Assembly (NCBI GenBank): GCA_016801845.1
Contig: CM028931.1
Span: 22,458,302-22,522,301, forward strand
Origin: Polydactylus sextarius
Taxonomy: Eukaryota > Chordata > Actinopteri > Polynemidae
Reading direction: 5' to 3'
DNA: 64,000 nucleotides
The position numbers were made by a program, and so were the translations under genes. A model generated the notes under the pieces. That model did not search any database and had not been told where the DNA came from. It saw nothing but the letters and a program-made list of their open reading frames with translations. Positions 47,791 to 60,904 of this stretch are shown here, piece by piece. Every line of letters starts with the position of its first letter. Position 1 is the first letter of the stretch.

Positions 47791-47965
47791 CAGACAGCAC
47801 AATCACCACGGGCTAAATTTGGCCTGATTTCAAAGAAGGATGTACAGCCCCTATATGACCCAAATTAGTAGTGCAAAAGAAAAAAACAAAAGGAGGCCAA
47901 AACTGATGAGAGAACTCCAAAATATTGACATAATTGCCCTGAAAAGAGTCCACAACCTTCTCCTT
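47791..47965 (+). mobile_element. Family A element, truncated copy
   Basis: ACCCAGACAGCACAATCACC, AAGAAGGATGTACAGCCCC, CCCAAATTAGTAGTGC and AAAAGAGTCCACAA. The right half is missing. Confidence 0.6.
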
Positions 47966-48318
47966 GCTTACCTGTGTACTTCAGAGGATTATTAGCATTA
48001 ACTACACAATGGTTGGACAGTGAACAACTGACTTAGCAGTGGTCAAAGCAAGCTACTGTTATATTCACTACATCCTCAGCTAAGTGAGGGTTCCGGTGCT
48101 GTAAATTTCATCCGTTGGAGTAGGTGTACAAAACAAAAAAAGCGGATGTTTGAGTACTTTCATTGCGGCCACTTTGTTGCTAAACTACAAAGGCACCAAT
48201 TAGCATAGCACTAGCATAGATCTTTGATGTTGCACAGTTGTCCAGTGACAACATTTACATAACTCGAACTCTCACTTAGTTAAAGAGACAGTAAAAGCTT
48301 GTTTTTTGGGAAGAGGAA

Positions 48319-48770
48319 GGGCCAATCCTATTTTTCTTCTTACCCCTACACCTCATCTCTTGAAACAAAGTGTTGAGGAGTAGGGGTGAAAAGGTCGTCG
48401 CTAGTTGCTACGTGAGGCGATGCAACGAGTCTCCCTGACAACCGAATGACAACACCCAAACAAAGATGGCGTCTACAGACTCGTTTGTGCCGATCGAGTT
48501 GCCGATTGATTGACAAACTATTCGTTGAGTGGTACACATTAGCAAAGCAACAACTAGCGATCGCTAGCTAAGCTAACGCTAACAAAGGTTATTGATTAGC
48601 GTTTCGCGATAAGTTAGCTTGATAAATTAAACGTATTGATTAGTTTATTAATTAATTCGCTAACCTTTTTGACAGTCGCGTCCTTGTCCTGGTGCATGCT
48701 GGGAAATTTCTCACACCCCTTCTTCATTTGAAGTGCTGGTACTGCCCCTCACCCTTCATTTTGAAGAGAT
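48319..48770 (+). mobile_element. Family C element, copy 3
   Basis: Left end GGGCCAATCCTATTTTTC, then CTAGTTGCTACG, AACAAAGATGGCGTC-like text (CAAACAAAGATGGCGTC), AGCTAAGCTAACGCTAAC and GGTGCATGCTGGGAAATTTC. The right terminal repeat is decayed. Confidence 0.65.
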
Positions 48771-48774
48771 TTGA

Positions 48775-50690
48775 GATAGATCTTCTACTAATGTGAAAGT
48801 TGGTTTAAAGTCTGGTGTTGATCTGCAAGACTCGGCTAACAACATGTCTACCATTGACTTCGATCAGTGATATTTTTAACCAGAGCGAACAGAGTCTCCG
48901 AACCATCCTGCGAATTCTGTCACACAGATCCAATACACCAGATCAGATTATATACAATATAACTGTAATCATTTTAATATATATATATATAGATAGATCT
49001 CTGACAGTCCACGTTATAATAAGATTCTCATGTGATTCACAAGAAACATCTCTCGTTAAAACATGTCACTTTATGTTGTTACATCACAAAACTTTCTTGC
49101 CGTTGCACAAAAAGTCGCACGTCGTCTTTTCTCTTCCGAATCTTCGCCGTCGTAGCGAGAGAATCCCGACGCCTCGAGAGGAGACGTCGCATCGGATAGT
49201 AACAAACCAAAAGAAACGACAGTAACTAGCTGAAATGCTTTTGATCACCAGTTGTTTAACAGCGCGGGGGGGAGTGAGTTGGTTTTACCTTATTTTGTTT
49301 TTTGCAGCTCGTGTGGAGATACTGTACCTACTTGTGGTGTTTTTTTTGTTTTTTGTTTTTTCCGAGTACGATAACTTCACAACCATGCAAGATGCAGTTA
49401 AGGAAACTCTACAAGTGTGTAGTTAAAGGCCACATTCAGAGATGGAGATGGAATAAAATGACATAATAATGCAGCAATTAACTACTTAAAACTCATAATA
49501 TTGAACTACAGCATGTCATAGCCAGTGTAATTCCATTAGAAGACGGTATCCAGTTGGGGTTATGTATGTTATTTCCTGCTTTTGTAAAGGATCGTGTAGT
49601 TTTTAATATGAAGAAAAACATTAATAACCACCTTCACCGTCTATTTAAGCATTAAAACTAGTTAAATACAAAATAAAATCAAATAAAAGCCAAAAGTGGC
49701 TGACCTCTGATCAGGTTTTAAAAAAAAAAAACATACATTAAAATTTTAACACTCAAAATATACGTCGGCACAATAAATAATGACATCTTACAGAAATTCG
49801 TATCCATTCCGACGAAGAAATAATCGATAATCAAATGGAGCAACAGCATTTTGGTCATAATTCGTCGTCCTGTTTCCTCTACAAACGACGATGTTGAAAT
49901 GAAAGAAATAAGTCTCGTTCACGTGGATTTGATTCGCGCGACGATGATGATAAAGTTTCTTGCCACGACGCGATAAAAAGCAGGTCGTTGTTACGACAAT
50001 CGCCGCTCGATGGGACAATCATTAGTCATGAAGTAATAAATCCCCCTTGTTGGCACCAAAAACAATGTCATAAACGTCAGTCGATTACCTCAAAAAAAGT
50101 TCAACATACACTAATGAGCCAGAACATTATAACCTCATTAGCCGGCTTTACATTGTCGGGCCAAAACCAAGCTAATTTTCAGCCCCAGATTTAGATTTAG
50201 ATTGAGACGATAAAGATGGCAGTGCGGGAATTTATTTACGATTTTAGCTGCTACAGAGAACGATGGACCGATATTTCGATATTGTCTGAATGAGACATGT
50301 GGTGGCAAAGAGCTGCCCTCCAAGTCTGAGAAACACTTAAGTAAGTCCTGGCGCAGTATAAGCTACGCTAGTGGCAGTTAGCATCAGACCCATGTTGAAC
50401 TGCTGCAACTAGAATTAAAAACAGCGACAGAATTGATTGTTTACTTGCCGCTATTTTTTGGTTTTTGCGTGCTTGAACCTCCCATCCTGTTTGAAAATGG
50501 GTGGTGTTGGTTACACTTCAACCAACGGGGGTTGATTGAAGGGTAACCCAGAGAGTCTAGTGGCCTGAAAATCTGAATAGGGTCTAGAAGACCTGGGACT
50601 CTAGCACCTAGGTGGCCCCATAATGACCCCTGACCCCGGCCTGGCTCCACAGTCTGAAGCCGGCTAATGAAATCCAACATCCCTTAAATG
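48775..50690. other. Intergenic spacer, no gene supported
   Basis: Open frames at 48815-49225 and 49235-49426 show no recognisable domain and no splice context. A short AATGAGCCAGAACATTATAA at about 50110 resembles the wording of a widespread vertebrate repeat. A (TA)n/TAGA patch lies near 48980. Confidence 0.4.
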
Positions 50691-50692
50691 TC

Positions 50693-51596
50693 TCTTTTCC
50701 ACTACACTACACTGTTCTAGCACTACTCGACTCGACTCGGTTTGGTTCCAGACACGTCATTTGTCGTTACAGTTTGGTTGCTCCTCGGTTCCTCCTCCTG
50801 GGGTCGAAACTGTTGCGACACAAAAACATCTGTAAACTTTAATGGAAGAGACGCTGTACTTGTTGCTCGATTAGCTTACGACGCCACGACAATGGCTATC
50901 TCTCTTGCTGGTGTTTAAAAACGGCGGTTGATTATTTTAGTTGACACTCTCAGTTTAACTCAATTGCGTCTGGTCGCGCCACATTTTAGGGCCAATCCTT
51001 TTGCTACCCCTTAGCTACCCCTTAGCTACTTCCCAAATTTAGCTAATCCAGGACCAGCATTTCAAACAAAGCAGGGGTATGAGAAATTTCCCAGCATGCA
51101 CCAGGACTAGGATTCTGTTAGCTAAAAAGTTAGCGGTTGGATTAATAAACTAATCGATGCATTTAACTTATTAAGCTAATTTGTTATTGGACATTATTCA
51201 ATAACATTAGCTCAGCAATCTCTGGTTGTCACTTTGCTAGCATTTAAAATTCAACGAACTCAACGAGTTTTTAATCAATCGCCAAAATCGATCGGCTCAA
51301 ACGAGTCTGTCGACGGCATCTTTGTTGTCGCTCGGTCGTCACGGAGAATTGTCGCGTCCTCTTTCGTAGCAGCTAGCGACGGCTTGTGATGACGTGTAGC
51401 GGTAAAGTAGAGGTGTCTCGTTTCACAGAGGAACGTTTACACCACTACCCCTCAACACTTTGCTTAAAGGGGTGAGGGGTAGGGGTACAAAAAAGAGAAA
51501 TGGGATTGGCCTTTAGTATTGGCTCAGCTTGCTTGGATCCTCACCCAAGTAGGTACTAAAAACCAGGTACTAGGTACTAGCAGTAAGTGGAAAACC
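50693..51596. mobile_element. Family D element interrupted by a family C element
   Basis: Left end CTTTTCCACTACACTAC and right end AAGTGGAAAA, with CTACTCGACTCGACTCGG inside the left and AGTAGGTACTAAAAACCAGG inside the right. The 50989-51512 stretch is a complete family C copy that splits it. Confidence 0.65.
50989..51512 (-). mobile_element. Family C element, copy 4, with TTA target duplication
   Basis: GGGCCAATCC at the left and GGATTGGCCT at the right. TTA at 50986-50988 and TTA at 51513-51515 form a 3-bp target-site duplication of TWA type. Together with the termini this points to a PIF/Harbinger-derived MITE. Confidence 0.7.
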
Positions 51597-51928
51597 TTAT
51601 AAACCGAGTAGAGTCAAGTAGGTGTTGGTGTAAAAGAGGCACAATCAACATTATTTACCTCATCTAAATGTTTTAGCTCATCAGTAAATGGGTAAAATGG
51701 TTGGAACTGAGGTAGCTGACAGCTTAGGGGTGAAAAGAATGAATGAATAAACAAACACAACTTGGTCCGACCTACCAACGTGAACACTGATCCCATTGGA
51801 AAGGACGCAAGGACACAGCTTTGACTGCATCGTTTCTATTCTACTCTCCATGAATTACAGTAAAACACCGTCCTGTCTTTTTGGTCTCTTAAAAGTCATC
51901 GGATGTACGTATGTGCGACTCGATCTGT

Positions 51929-54900
51929 TTATAAAAACGGTAGGAACGTCCTGTCCTCCACCAAAGAGTGCGACAGGTTCCTCAGTTCCCTCGGGTGGAA
52001 CACTGTCTTGTATCCGAGGAGATCCAGAAGCGGTTGGCAGGCAGTCTGAGTGTAAACCACCATGTCGAAGGACAACTTGACCCTCCAGTTCTCGGCGTTG
52101 GCGGCAGAGTCCCGAACCGTGGTGAACTTTTGTCGGGATGATAGATCGCTGCTGCCGCGGGTGTTGTTGATTATCCATTCTTCGACGCTGTGGTCCAGGT
52201 CCAGGCCGAGGAAGCCATAGAGTTCTCGGGTCTTCTGGAGAGGAAACCGGGCCAAGTCTTCGTACCTGACGGAAGACGAAGAAGGAACAAAGGATCATTC
52301 GAGGACCAAAGATTGTTGGTACGTTATATAAATGAATTACATAGAGCTTAAGGGCCAATCAAATTTCTCTTTTTTTTACCCCTACCCCTCATCCCTTGAA
52401 ACAAAAAGTGTTGATGGGTGAAAACATTCCTCTAGGAAACGAGACACCTCTACTTTGTTGCTACGTAAAGACGACGCGACGAGTCTCCATGACAACCAAA
52501 TGGCGACAAACAAACAAACAAAGATGGCGTCTACGGACTCGTTTGTGTCATTTACATTTATCTCGTCACCGTCCCGAAACATAATAGTCCTGATATTGCT
52601 GTTCCTGGTGCATGCTGGGAAATTTCTCACACCCCTTTGTTTGAAGCGTGGTCCTTTGGAAGGTCGTGACCGTCGAGTCAAAATAGATTGACCTGCTAAC
52701 GTGAATGCGCAAAAGAGAGGGGGAGGAGCTACGGAGTAGAAATGGAATTAGCCCTAAGGCTAAAAAATAGTCTGAAAAGTCTGACGTTTTCAGTTTCTAC
52801 AAACTCCCCAGCATCTGATCCAAATGTTACCCGGTACTTTATACTCCCCTGAGTATAAAATCCCCGTCCGTCTCACCTGAGCAGCATGTACCGCCCTCTA
52901 AGCCAAGCGGGTCTGGCCAGACCGGTGGACACGGACCTGAGGAAGTCCTCGCACACTGTGTTGATCTGTCCCAGGTCCAGGTTGTGAGGCCGACGCCCGG
53001 TCGCTCTCCACAGGCGCCACAGCCGGTAAGTGTCTCGAAACGTCTCAATGCGAGACGCGAGGATGCCACGTGGGTCACGGACGAGCTGGACCACCTGGAT
53101 GATGAAGCATATGAACACAAAGACAATATTTCATAACAAAATAACAAAACGAAGATACATACGTTAATGTAAAAGTGTATATATAAACTGCCTGTATTGA
53201 AGCAATTAAGAATGTGAAAGAATAGATGGATTTTTCTTCTTCTACTGTTTATTGGAAGTAGTATGCTTAGTTTAAACCATAGATACCTAGATAGATGTAT
53301 ACATATTGAAAATATATATGAAAATATGAATGTTATGGTCTTGTTTTGACTTGTTCATTTTAATTTTAACATATGGAAATACACAGCATGTACACGTAGC
53401 GGAAAAGTACGTTTTATCCTTTACATTTATATAATATTAATGTTCATGCGCACATCGATATAGTTTGATTACAACTGTATTTTTCGATTAAAAAGTGTGT
53501 GTGTGTAGATAGAAAGATATACATATATGTATATATGTATACAACAATATATACAGCACATCACATATACATATACACATGTATACACATACATACTTAT
53601 ATGTGTGCGTGTATGTACATATATGTGTGTGTGTGTATATATATGTATACACACACACAATCATATAGACATATATATGTACATACATGCATGTGGAAAT
53701 ACATGGTTTAAAAAGGGCATGCGCGTGTGTATATATATATTTTAAACCATGTATTTCCACATGGTTTAAAAAGGGACAGGTTGTGTTTTACATCCCACAT
53801 TTTCCCAAATTTTCCTTTTTTTGACAATGTTCAAAACCAAGCGTGGTTTTGATGCTGATCTAACGCTGCGACATTCATTACATAATAGCGTCTGTCACAT
53901 CAGAGCGAGGCTCCCGCTGCTGGCAGCTACCGCCAGCCCGAAGTCGGGTATATCACATGTCCGTGTTGTCTGTGCATGTGTTTAGAGTCTCCTCTGAGGG
54001 AACCACATGTTTGATCAATACCAATTTACAACATCATCGATTGGTCACCGAACCTACCGGTCCGCAATGTTCACCATGTTCTCAGCTGGTGAAAAGCCAT
54101 TAAAAACAACCCCCCCACCCCCCGCCCTCATTTAGCCATACACTGGTCCGACTCCCAAATGCTTTCGGCTGGATCATCTATGTGCCATTTGCAGTAGCTT
54201 TCCAGCACTGCCTGCTTTGATCCTCATCGTGTTTTTTTTTTTTTTTTTTGTTTGTTTTTTTTGACCTTGTGTATTTTTGGATTTCGGATTTTGCCTCCAG
54301 TCTGACCCTTTTAGTATTTTCGTTGCCTGCCTGGATTTTTCGATGGTTGGAAAGACAAACAGAAAATTCCTTTTCTTTAGATTTGTATGAATTATTATTA
54401 TTATTATTATTATGAGTTGAATCTCATACTTTTTTTCCTCTTCCTCCTTCCGTGGACCAGTAGGGAGCAATGAATCACAGTGTTTTTTTTTTTTTATTTT
54501 ATTTTTTGTCTCTTTTTGAACCAAGTCCAAGTCACGTCTCGTCTTAAAATGCGACTTCCAAGACTATTAGTACACTTGGTATGAAAATGACACAGCAGAA
54601 CTGCAGCAAACACATCAAATTATGATTTTTTAACACAGTCGGTACATTTAACATCCACTTACTAGTAATGAATAAGTGCATTTGTGTGACAGCTTTGCCC
54701 GAACAGAACCACATCGTCTGCGAATAAAGACATCAGGAATTCCAAGACGGAATTGCCTTCTGCTGACGATCTATCCGTGAAAGTTTGGACAAGATGCTGC
54801 CACTACTGGACAAAGTGAAGAAACTTTACCCTCTATATATAGATCATTTTGCCGTATGTGAATTTGGAAATTGGGTGAACGCGTCTCGTGGTGCGAAAAG

Positions 54901-56463
54901 CTTTGAGCCGCCGCCGCAATTAGAAATCTTTCGTGACAATGTGAGAACGGCGTGATGGCGCGAGGTCGTAATTAAAGATATAGAGAGAATTATCACCTTC
55001 TCCTGCAGCTCCCTTTGGTTTAATTAAAAGTTACAGTGCCGTGCTTTTGCTACGACGTTACATGAATTCATTGTTCCGCTTGTTCTTCCAGCATCGCTTT
55101 CAGTTGCAGCCAATTCTGCCTTATCACCAATATATTGCTCGATTCTACAAACATCCTATATTGGCAAGCCTTTAAACAGCATTAATAGGCTTTTAATACA
55201 AGGTGTGGGATGGTAATATATTTCCTGGTTTGGCCTTTTGCCTTGTTTTCCTTTTCTGTATTCTCGCCGTTCCCCATCACCTCTTCCCACTTGAACTCCT
55301 AATGAAAATTGTGGGTGATAATCAGTGATGCAAATTCGAGTGCTAATTACAGATACTTATGTTTGTGCACACGGGCACTGAGAGCTCATGCTTCCAGCAC
55401 TTAAACACATCCCAGACGTGCATGAAATGGAAATTCGGGCTCGATGCGAAGTGTTTTTGAACTCCTTTACTTAAGGAACCAGAAACAAATGGAGAATAAT
55501 GACGGTTGGAATTATTTTTATACCTTCAGGTTGAGTCTTGGGTCCTCAATCAACGCTCTTAAGTCACTGATTTGAGGAATCCGGACCGTTTTGATGGCGG
55601 CGTGACGTTTTGCTCTGCAGGCGTCGGCGGCCAGCGACACGTTGAGTGGCCCGCACCTCCTTACGCATTCGCCCTCATCAGCCAGAACCAGGTTCTGTTC
55701 CTCGGGCCCGAGAGGAGCTTCACAAACAGGAGGGGAGCAAAGAGATCGACCTAAAGACAAGACACAGGCTGGAAAATCAGCTGCGACGAAGCAATCACGC
55801 GATCGAAAGTTGGCGCCCTTCGCTGTCACTTACTTGCGCCTCGTCTGAAGAGCTTATCGGTGGAATGGTTGGCAGGACGGGGTCGTATGTAGCTCTCGAG
55901 GCTACCGAGGTGACAGTGGTAAAGAGACCTGAGCAGGTCTCGGGCAGCTCCCAGCATCACCCTCCTCTCGGCCAGGTTTCGACTCTGCGCCAGACGGGGA
56001 AGCAGCGCCAGTTGGACGTGGTACAGAGGCTCGAACAAGTAGAAGACCTGGGATATGGGAAAAAAAAAATCGATATATTACTGATAATATATGACTGTTA
56101 CACTGCAGTTCTTACTGATCAGATGGTAAATACGACACCCTTGAATCTACAAGTGTGAATCATTAGCAGTCCAAGCATCATACTTGCTGAAATGGTACAT
56201 AGGCGTCAAACCGTGTATCAGCTGACCTCAAAAGCCTCGTATTTTTAGCGACAACCTGGAACTACATGAGCTTGTTTCCCTGGATCCTGCCGATAATTTC
56301 TCGTCTTTTTTTTTTTTTCTTTTGGAGACCTAGACCTGATTCATTCCGACCGTGTCATTTGCAATCGTTTGATCGTGTTTGGCATCATTGTTTCAACGTG
56401 TTCGTACATGTGATCAGTGAAAGATTAAATGATTAGTGCAGATTAGTGCACATAAATTTGTGT

Positions 56464-56516
<53 letters not shown>

Positions 56517-57141
56517 TATATACATATGTATATATAGTGTATATGTGCGTATATATATATAGTGTATAAGTGTATGTATATTTATACACACATATCTTCA
56601 TACATGTGTACATACATGCACAAACACACACAAATATGCGTGTATAAATATATCTATTTTATATATATATATACATGGTTCAAACTACGTCACTTGCTAC
56701 TTCAATGCTACTTCCAATAAACAGTAGAAGAAGAAAAGAAACACAAGATATTTTATATCTGTCTCCACGTGTTGGTCAAACCTCTGGATGTTGGTTGAAC
56801 AGTTGACCCACGAAGGACGAGCCGCTGCGCGTGGTGGCCAGGATGAGGATGTGCGTCCTCTTGTTGACGTTAAGCGACGGTGGCGAGACGGAGAGAGGAG
56901 GCGGAGCGCGGGAGACGCCGACGACACCGTCGTCGTCGCATCCTCGGTCCGAACCCTCCGCCGTCTCCTGGCCCAGTCTGGTCAGATCTTTGAGGCTGCA
57001 GTTGACCCCGTGACCCGTCGGCGCCAGGCCCACCGAACACAACAGGTTCAGGGGTTTCGTGGAGAAGGTCCGGATGGCCGTGTACTGGATGGCGATGGAC
57101 GCCAACGCCAGCAGCACCATGGATTTCCAGGAACACTGCAT
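51929..57141 (-). CDS. chst1: Carbohydrate (keratan sulfate Gal-6) sulfotransferase 1, five coding exons
   Basis: Golgi type II membrane enzyme that transfers sulfate from PAPS to the 6-O position of galactose in keratan sulfate. Exons in transcript order are 57141-56782, 56047-55834, 55750-55524, 53094-52877 and 52265-51929. All phases join to 451 residues, against 411 in human. MQCSWK and the membrane anchor LLALASIAIQYTAIRTF identify CHST1. The 5'-phosphosulfate loop TTRSGSSFVGQLF is at residues 103-115, and the 3'-phosphate motif LVRDPRGILASR is at 271-282. Later landmarks are FRDTYRLWRLW, EDLARFP, NNTRG and DSAANAENWR. The extra length lies mostly in the stem region (residues about 35-95). 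The mammalian gene has a single coding exon, so the four internal introns are notable. The start was chosen for its match to the family N-terminus. Confidence 0.93.
52352..52754 (+). mobile_element. Family C element, copy 5, in the last chst1 intron, with TAA duplication
   Basis: GGGCCAATC to AATTAGCCC, flanked by TAA at 52349-52351 and 52755-52757. Contains CTCTAGGAAACGAGAC, CAAAGATGGCGTC and GTGCATGCTGGGAAATTTC. It fills most of the 611-bp intron 52266-52876. Confidence 0.75.
53228..53300 (+). mobile_element. Family E left arm, chst1 intron 3
   Basis: TTTTTCTTCTTCTACTGTTT then ATTGGAAGTAGTATGC and ACCATAGATA. The expected right arm is not present; TA/CA repeats follow. Confidence 0.5.
53480..53740. 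repeat. Compound TG/TA/CA microsatellite, chst1 intron 3
   Basis: About 260 bases of ATAC, ACAC and TGTG units. A 17-base pair AAACCATGTATTTCC / GGAAATACATGGTTT-like hairpin lies at 53690-53760. Confidence 0.85.
53780..55523. other. Remainder of chst1 intron 3
   Basis: No exon recognised. Contains poly-C near 54107-54122, poly-T near 54231-54250, and (ATT)n near 54393-54412. Confidence 0.4.
56455..56755. mobile_element. Microsatellite plus family E right arm, chst1 intron 1
   Basis: TATA/CACA repeats from 56460 to 56680 run directly into ATGGTTCAAACTACG, CTACTTCCAATAAACAGTAG and AAGAAGAAAAGAAACA. This is the same order as the right halves of family E at 63.6-63.8 kb. It lies within 30 bases of the end of chst1 exon 1 (donor at 56781). 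Confidence 0.6.
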
Positions 57142-57181
57142 GATGGCAGCAAACGGATGGATCAGGAGGCAACGGCAGCGT

Positions 57182-58276
<1,095 letters not shown>

Positions 58277-58460
58277 CTCTCATGTGTGTTGTGTCGGTCA
58301 GCGCGAGGCGTCGGTCTGGATGTGGCGGAGACATGATGATGATGATGATGATGATGATGATGTTTGTCTCCGCCGCTCGGGTAAACACCGACCAGCTCTG
58401 ATGGAGGTTGAGCCCGACATGGATCCAGAACCTGATCGGGATCCAAACAGATCCTGAAGC
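58277..58460 (-). promoter_or_regulatory. Putative chst1 leader exon with an (ATC)n tract
   Basis: GC-rich stretch ending at the donor 58277. On the minus strand it has about ten ATC units ending in ATGTCTCCGCC, an upstream start codon in the leader. Non-coding role inferred. Confidence 0.4.
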
Positions 58461-58479
58461 GAATAGACGTTATTTTTTT

Positions 58480-58820
58480 TGGGGGGGGGGGGGATTTTTT
58501 TCGTTTTTTTTTTTTTTTTGCGTAAAACGTGAGCGTCACATCTTCATCTTCATCCTCATCCTCATCATCAACAAGCAGCGGGACGATGAGATCCTCTTGT
58601 CTTTAAAACCACAGTCGAGTCGATGGACACATCCTCCCTCTGTCTTTCTCTTCATCTCTCAGACCTCCACCTCCACCTCCACCCAACCCCCACACTCCTC
58701 CTCCTCCTCGTGGACCCCCTCTTTTCTTTTTCACCCTATCACAATAAAACGCTGCCGCTCGTATTAACGTAACCGGAGCAGCTGCTCCCGTTGATACTGA
58801 CGTGATTATACAATTAAGAA

Positions 58821-58888
<68 letters not shown>

Positions 58889-59268
58889 TATTTTATTTAG
58901 TTTGTTTTTTTTTTTTTTTTTTTAGTGGCTTTCTTGTTTGTTTGTTGTTTGTTTTGTTTATTTGTTTTTGTTTATTCTTTTATTTTATAACTTTTGTTTG
59001 TGTTTGCTTGTTTGTTTTTTTATGCTTTTTGTTGAATTTGTTGTTTTTTAGGGGGTTTGTTTTGTTTTTTGTTATTGTTTTTTTTTAATTTCTAGTTTTA
59101 TTTGTGTTTGTTTTCGTGGGTTTTTCTTTATGTTTTTTGTTTTTGTTTGTTTTTAGTCTTTTTTCTAATTTGTTTTACAATTTATATATATTATTTATTA
59201 TTTATCTATTATATATTTATATATATTATTATTATTATATATTATAATATATTATATATTATTATATC

Positions 59269-59327
<59 letters not shown>

Positions 59328-59330
59328 TTT
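58480..59330. repeat. Low-complexity block: G-run, (AT)n and T/G-rich sequence
   Basis: A run of G at about 58481-58493, (AT)n at 58829-58884, TTTG/TTTT-rich sequence at 58900-59170, and (AT)n at 59272-59320. No coding signal. Confidence 0.8.
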
Positions 59331-59867
59331 TATTTAATTTTTTTCTTCATTAACACCATTTGGCCCAACAGTATTTCCTCTTTGAACGTTCCCATTAATA
59401 TTCATCAAAGTCAAACTGAAACAAACAGCCACTATATAACATATAACTTATCACTTATAGCTGAAAATGAATCTTTAGACGTCGGAGCGTCAACGCCAAC
59501 AAACTAATTCTATTTCTAAGTGTTAATAATAGTAACTTTGCAGCTGGTGTCCTGATTCATCCACCAGATGGAGCCTTTGAGTCGTTTGACGACACTTGAG
59601 TTTGAACATAAGAATTATCCTGTTTGTGGAAAATATACGTTTAATATCATAAAAACTCAATTTAATGCAGATTAATACATCTAGTGCACTACAGTCACAG
59701 TTAGGACGTCCTTACTAACAACGTCCTGTTATAAAATAAGTTCAAACACTGAAACAATGAGAAAACTGAAACAGTTTGTCTATAACCGAGCGAAGCTACA
59801 TTCATTTTTTCGGTTGTTCGAGTCTACAAAGTGTAATAAGTGTATAAACGGACTGGTTGTTATGTCC

Positions 59868-60847
59868 TCATTGCTGCCGAGCGGCGGTTTCAGTGGCGTT
59901 GAACTTCTTGAAGATGTTCCTCGCCCATCTGGACGTGTCGCTGTAGCAGATCTGCTTGCTGTTTTCAATCTGAACTCTGCAAAAACAAAAAAAAGACACA
60001 AAGATATTTACTTATTCACTTATTAAGACAAAAATCTAAAAAAAAATACACAAATCGCATCTAGAGAACATGGAGATGTTGGTCATTTGTTTTTTAAAAA
60101 AATTCATTTTTTTGACATAAAATTCTGATATTTTCCAAACATCATCTACTATGACCCTAAAATTTTGTCAATTTTTTTTTATGAGCATTGACAATGTATT
60201 TGGCAAGAATTTGCAAGTACATGTTTAAAATACAGTTTATGGTCAAACATTTTTGATTCACCGTCGGCTCAGTTTTTAATAAATCAAAAATCTGCGAGCG
60301 TCGTTCGTGTGGGGCGGTCTGAAGATGCTCCGGAGCAAATTTGGTGTCAATTGGGCAAAAGGTTTGGCAGGAGATGGGTTTACAGTTTTTGAAAAAAACA
60401 GCGATTGATTAATAATTTGCAGTAGGTTTAAATGGACAAAAGTTTCTTCGGTATTGGGGCTATGTTTGGGTGAAAGCCACCATCAAGACTCAAGACTCAA
60501 TCTGACATAGGACTGGACCTTTGTGCAAAATTTGGTCATTTTTCGCGCAAAACAAGAAGAAGAAACTTACATGAACGCCTTGTTCAGACAAGAGCGGTGG
60601 CTCTTAGTTATCCCGGTCACGAGCCTTGAAGGTAAACTCCTCTTGTAGAATTTGAAGCAGCAGTTTCCCGGCTCTGCGTCGACCTCGAACGCTTGAGCTG
60701 TCCGTCGGAGAGGAAACGAGTCGACGGTCAGAACGCAAAAGTCTCCGAAAGTGACAACAGGAACGAATGTAAAGATAACTCACGCAAGGCGTCGCAGCAG
60801 CAGGCGATGAGAAGCAGCAGCCCCAGACTGAAGCACAGACTCTTCAT
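59868..60847 (-). CDS. CC chemokine, complete (three exons)
   Basis: Secreted chemoattractant acting on G-protein-coupled chemokine receptors of leukocytes. Exons in transcript order are 60847-60784, 60697-60571 and 59976-59868; phases agree and give 99 residues. The usual three-exon CC-chemokine layout (signal peptide / CC to third Cys / fourth Cys and helix) is kept. The signal peptide is MKSLCFSLGLLLLIACC. The adjacent cysteines are C34-C35 in GNCCFKFY, with C58 in SHRSCLNKAF and C74 in KQICYSDTS. Next comes the C-terminal helix RWARNIFKKF with a potential N-glycosylation site NAT. The signal peptide itself has an unusual CCC run. Fish CC chemokines diverge too quickly to name the orthologue by eye. 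Confidence 0.9.
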
Positions 60848-60904
60848 GATGGTGATGATGATAAGAGGTGGTGATCGTTATCTTCTTTGCTTCGTCTTCG
60901 CTGT

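Noticed and set aside
48815..49225. 136-codon open frame beside a family C element
   Set aside because: No recognisable motif; composition like surrounding non-coding DNA.
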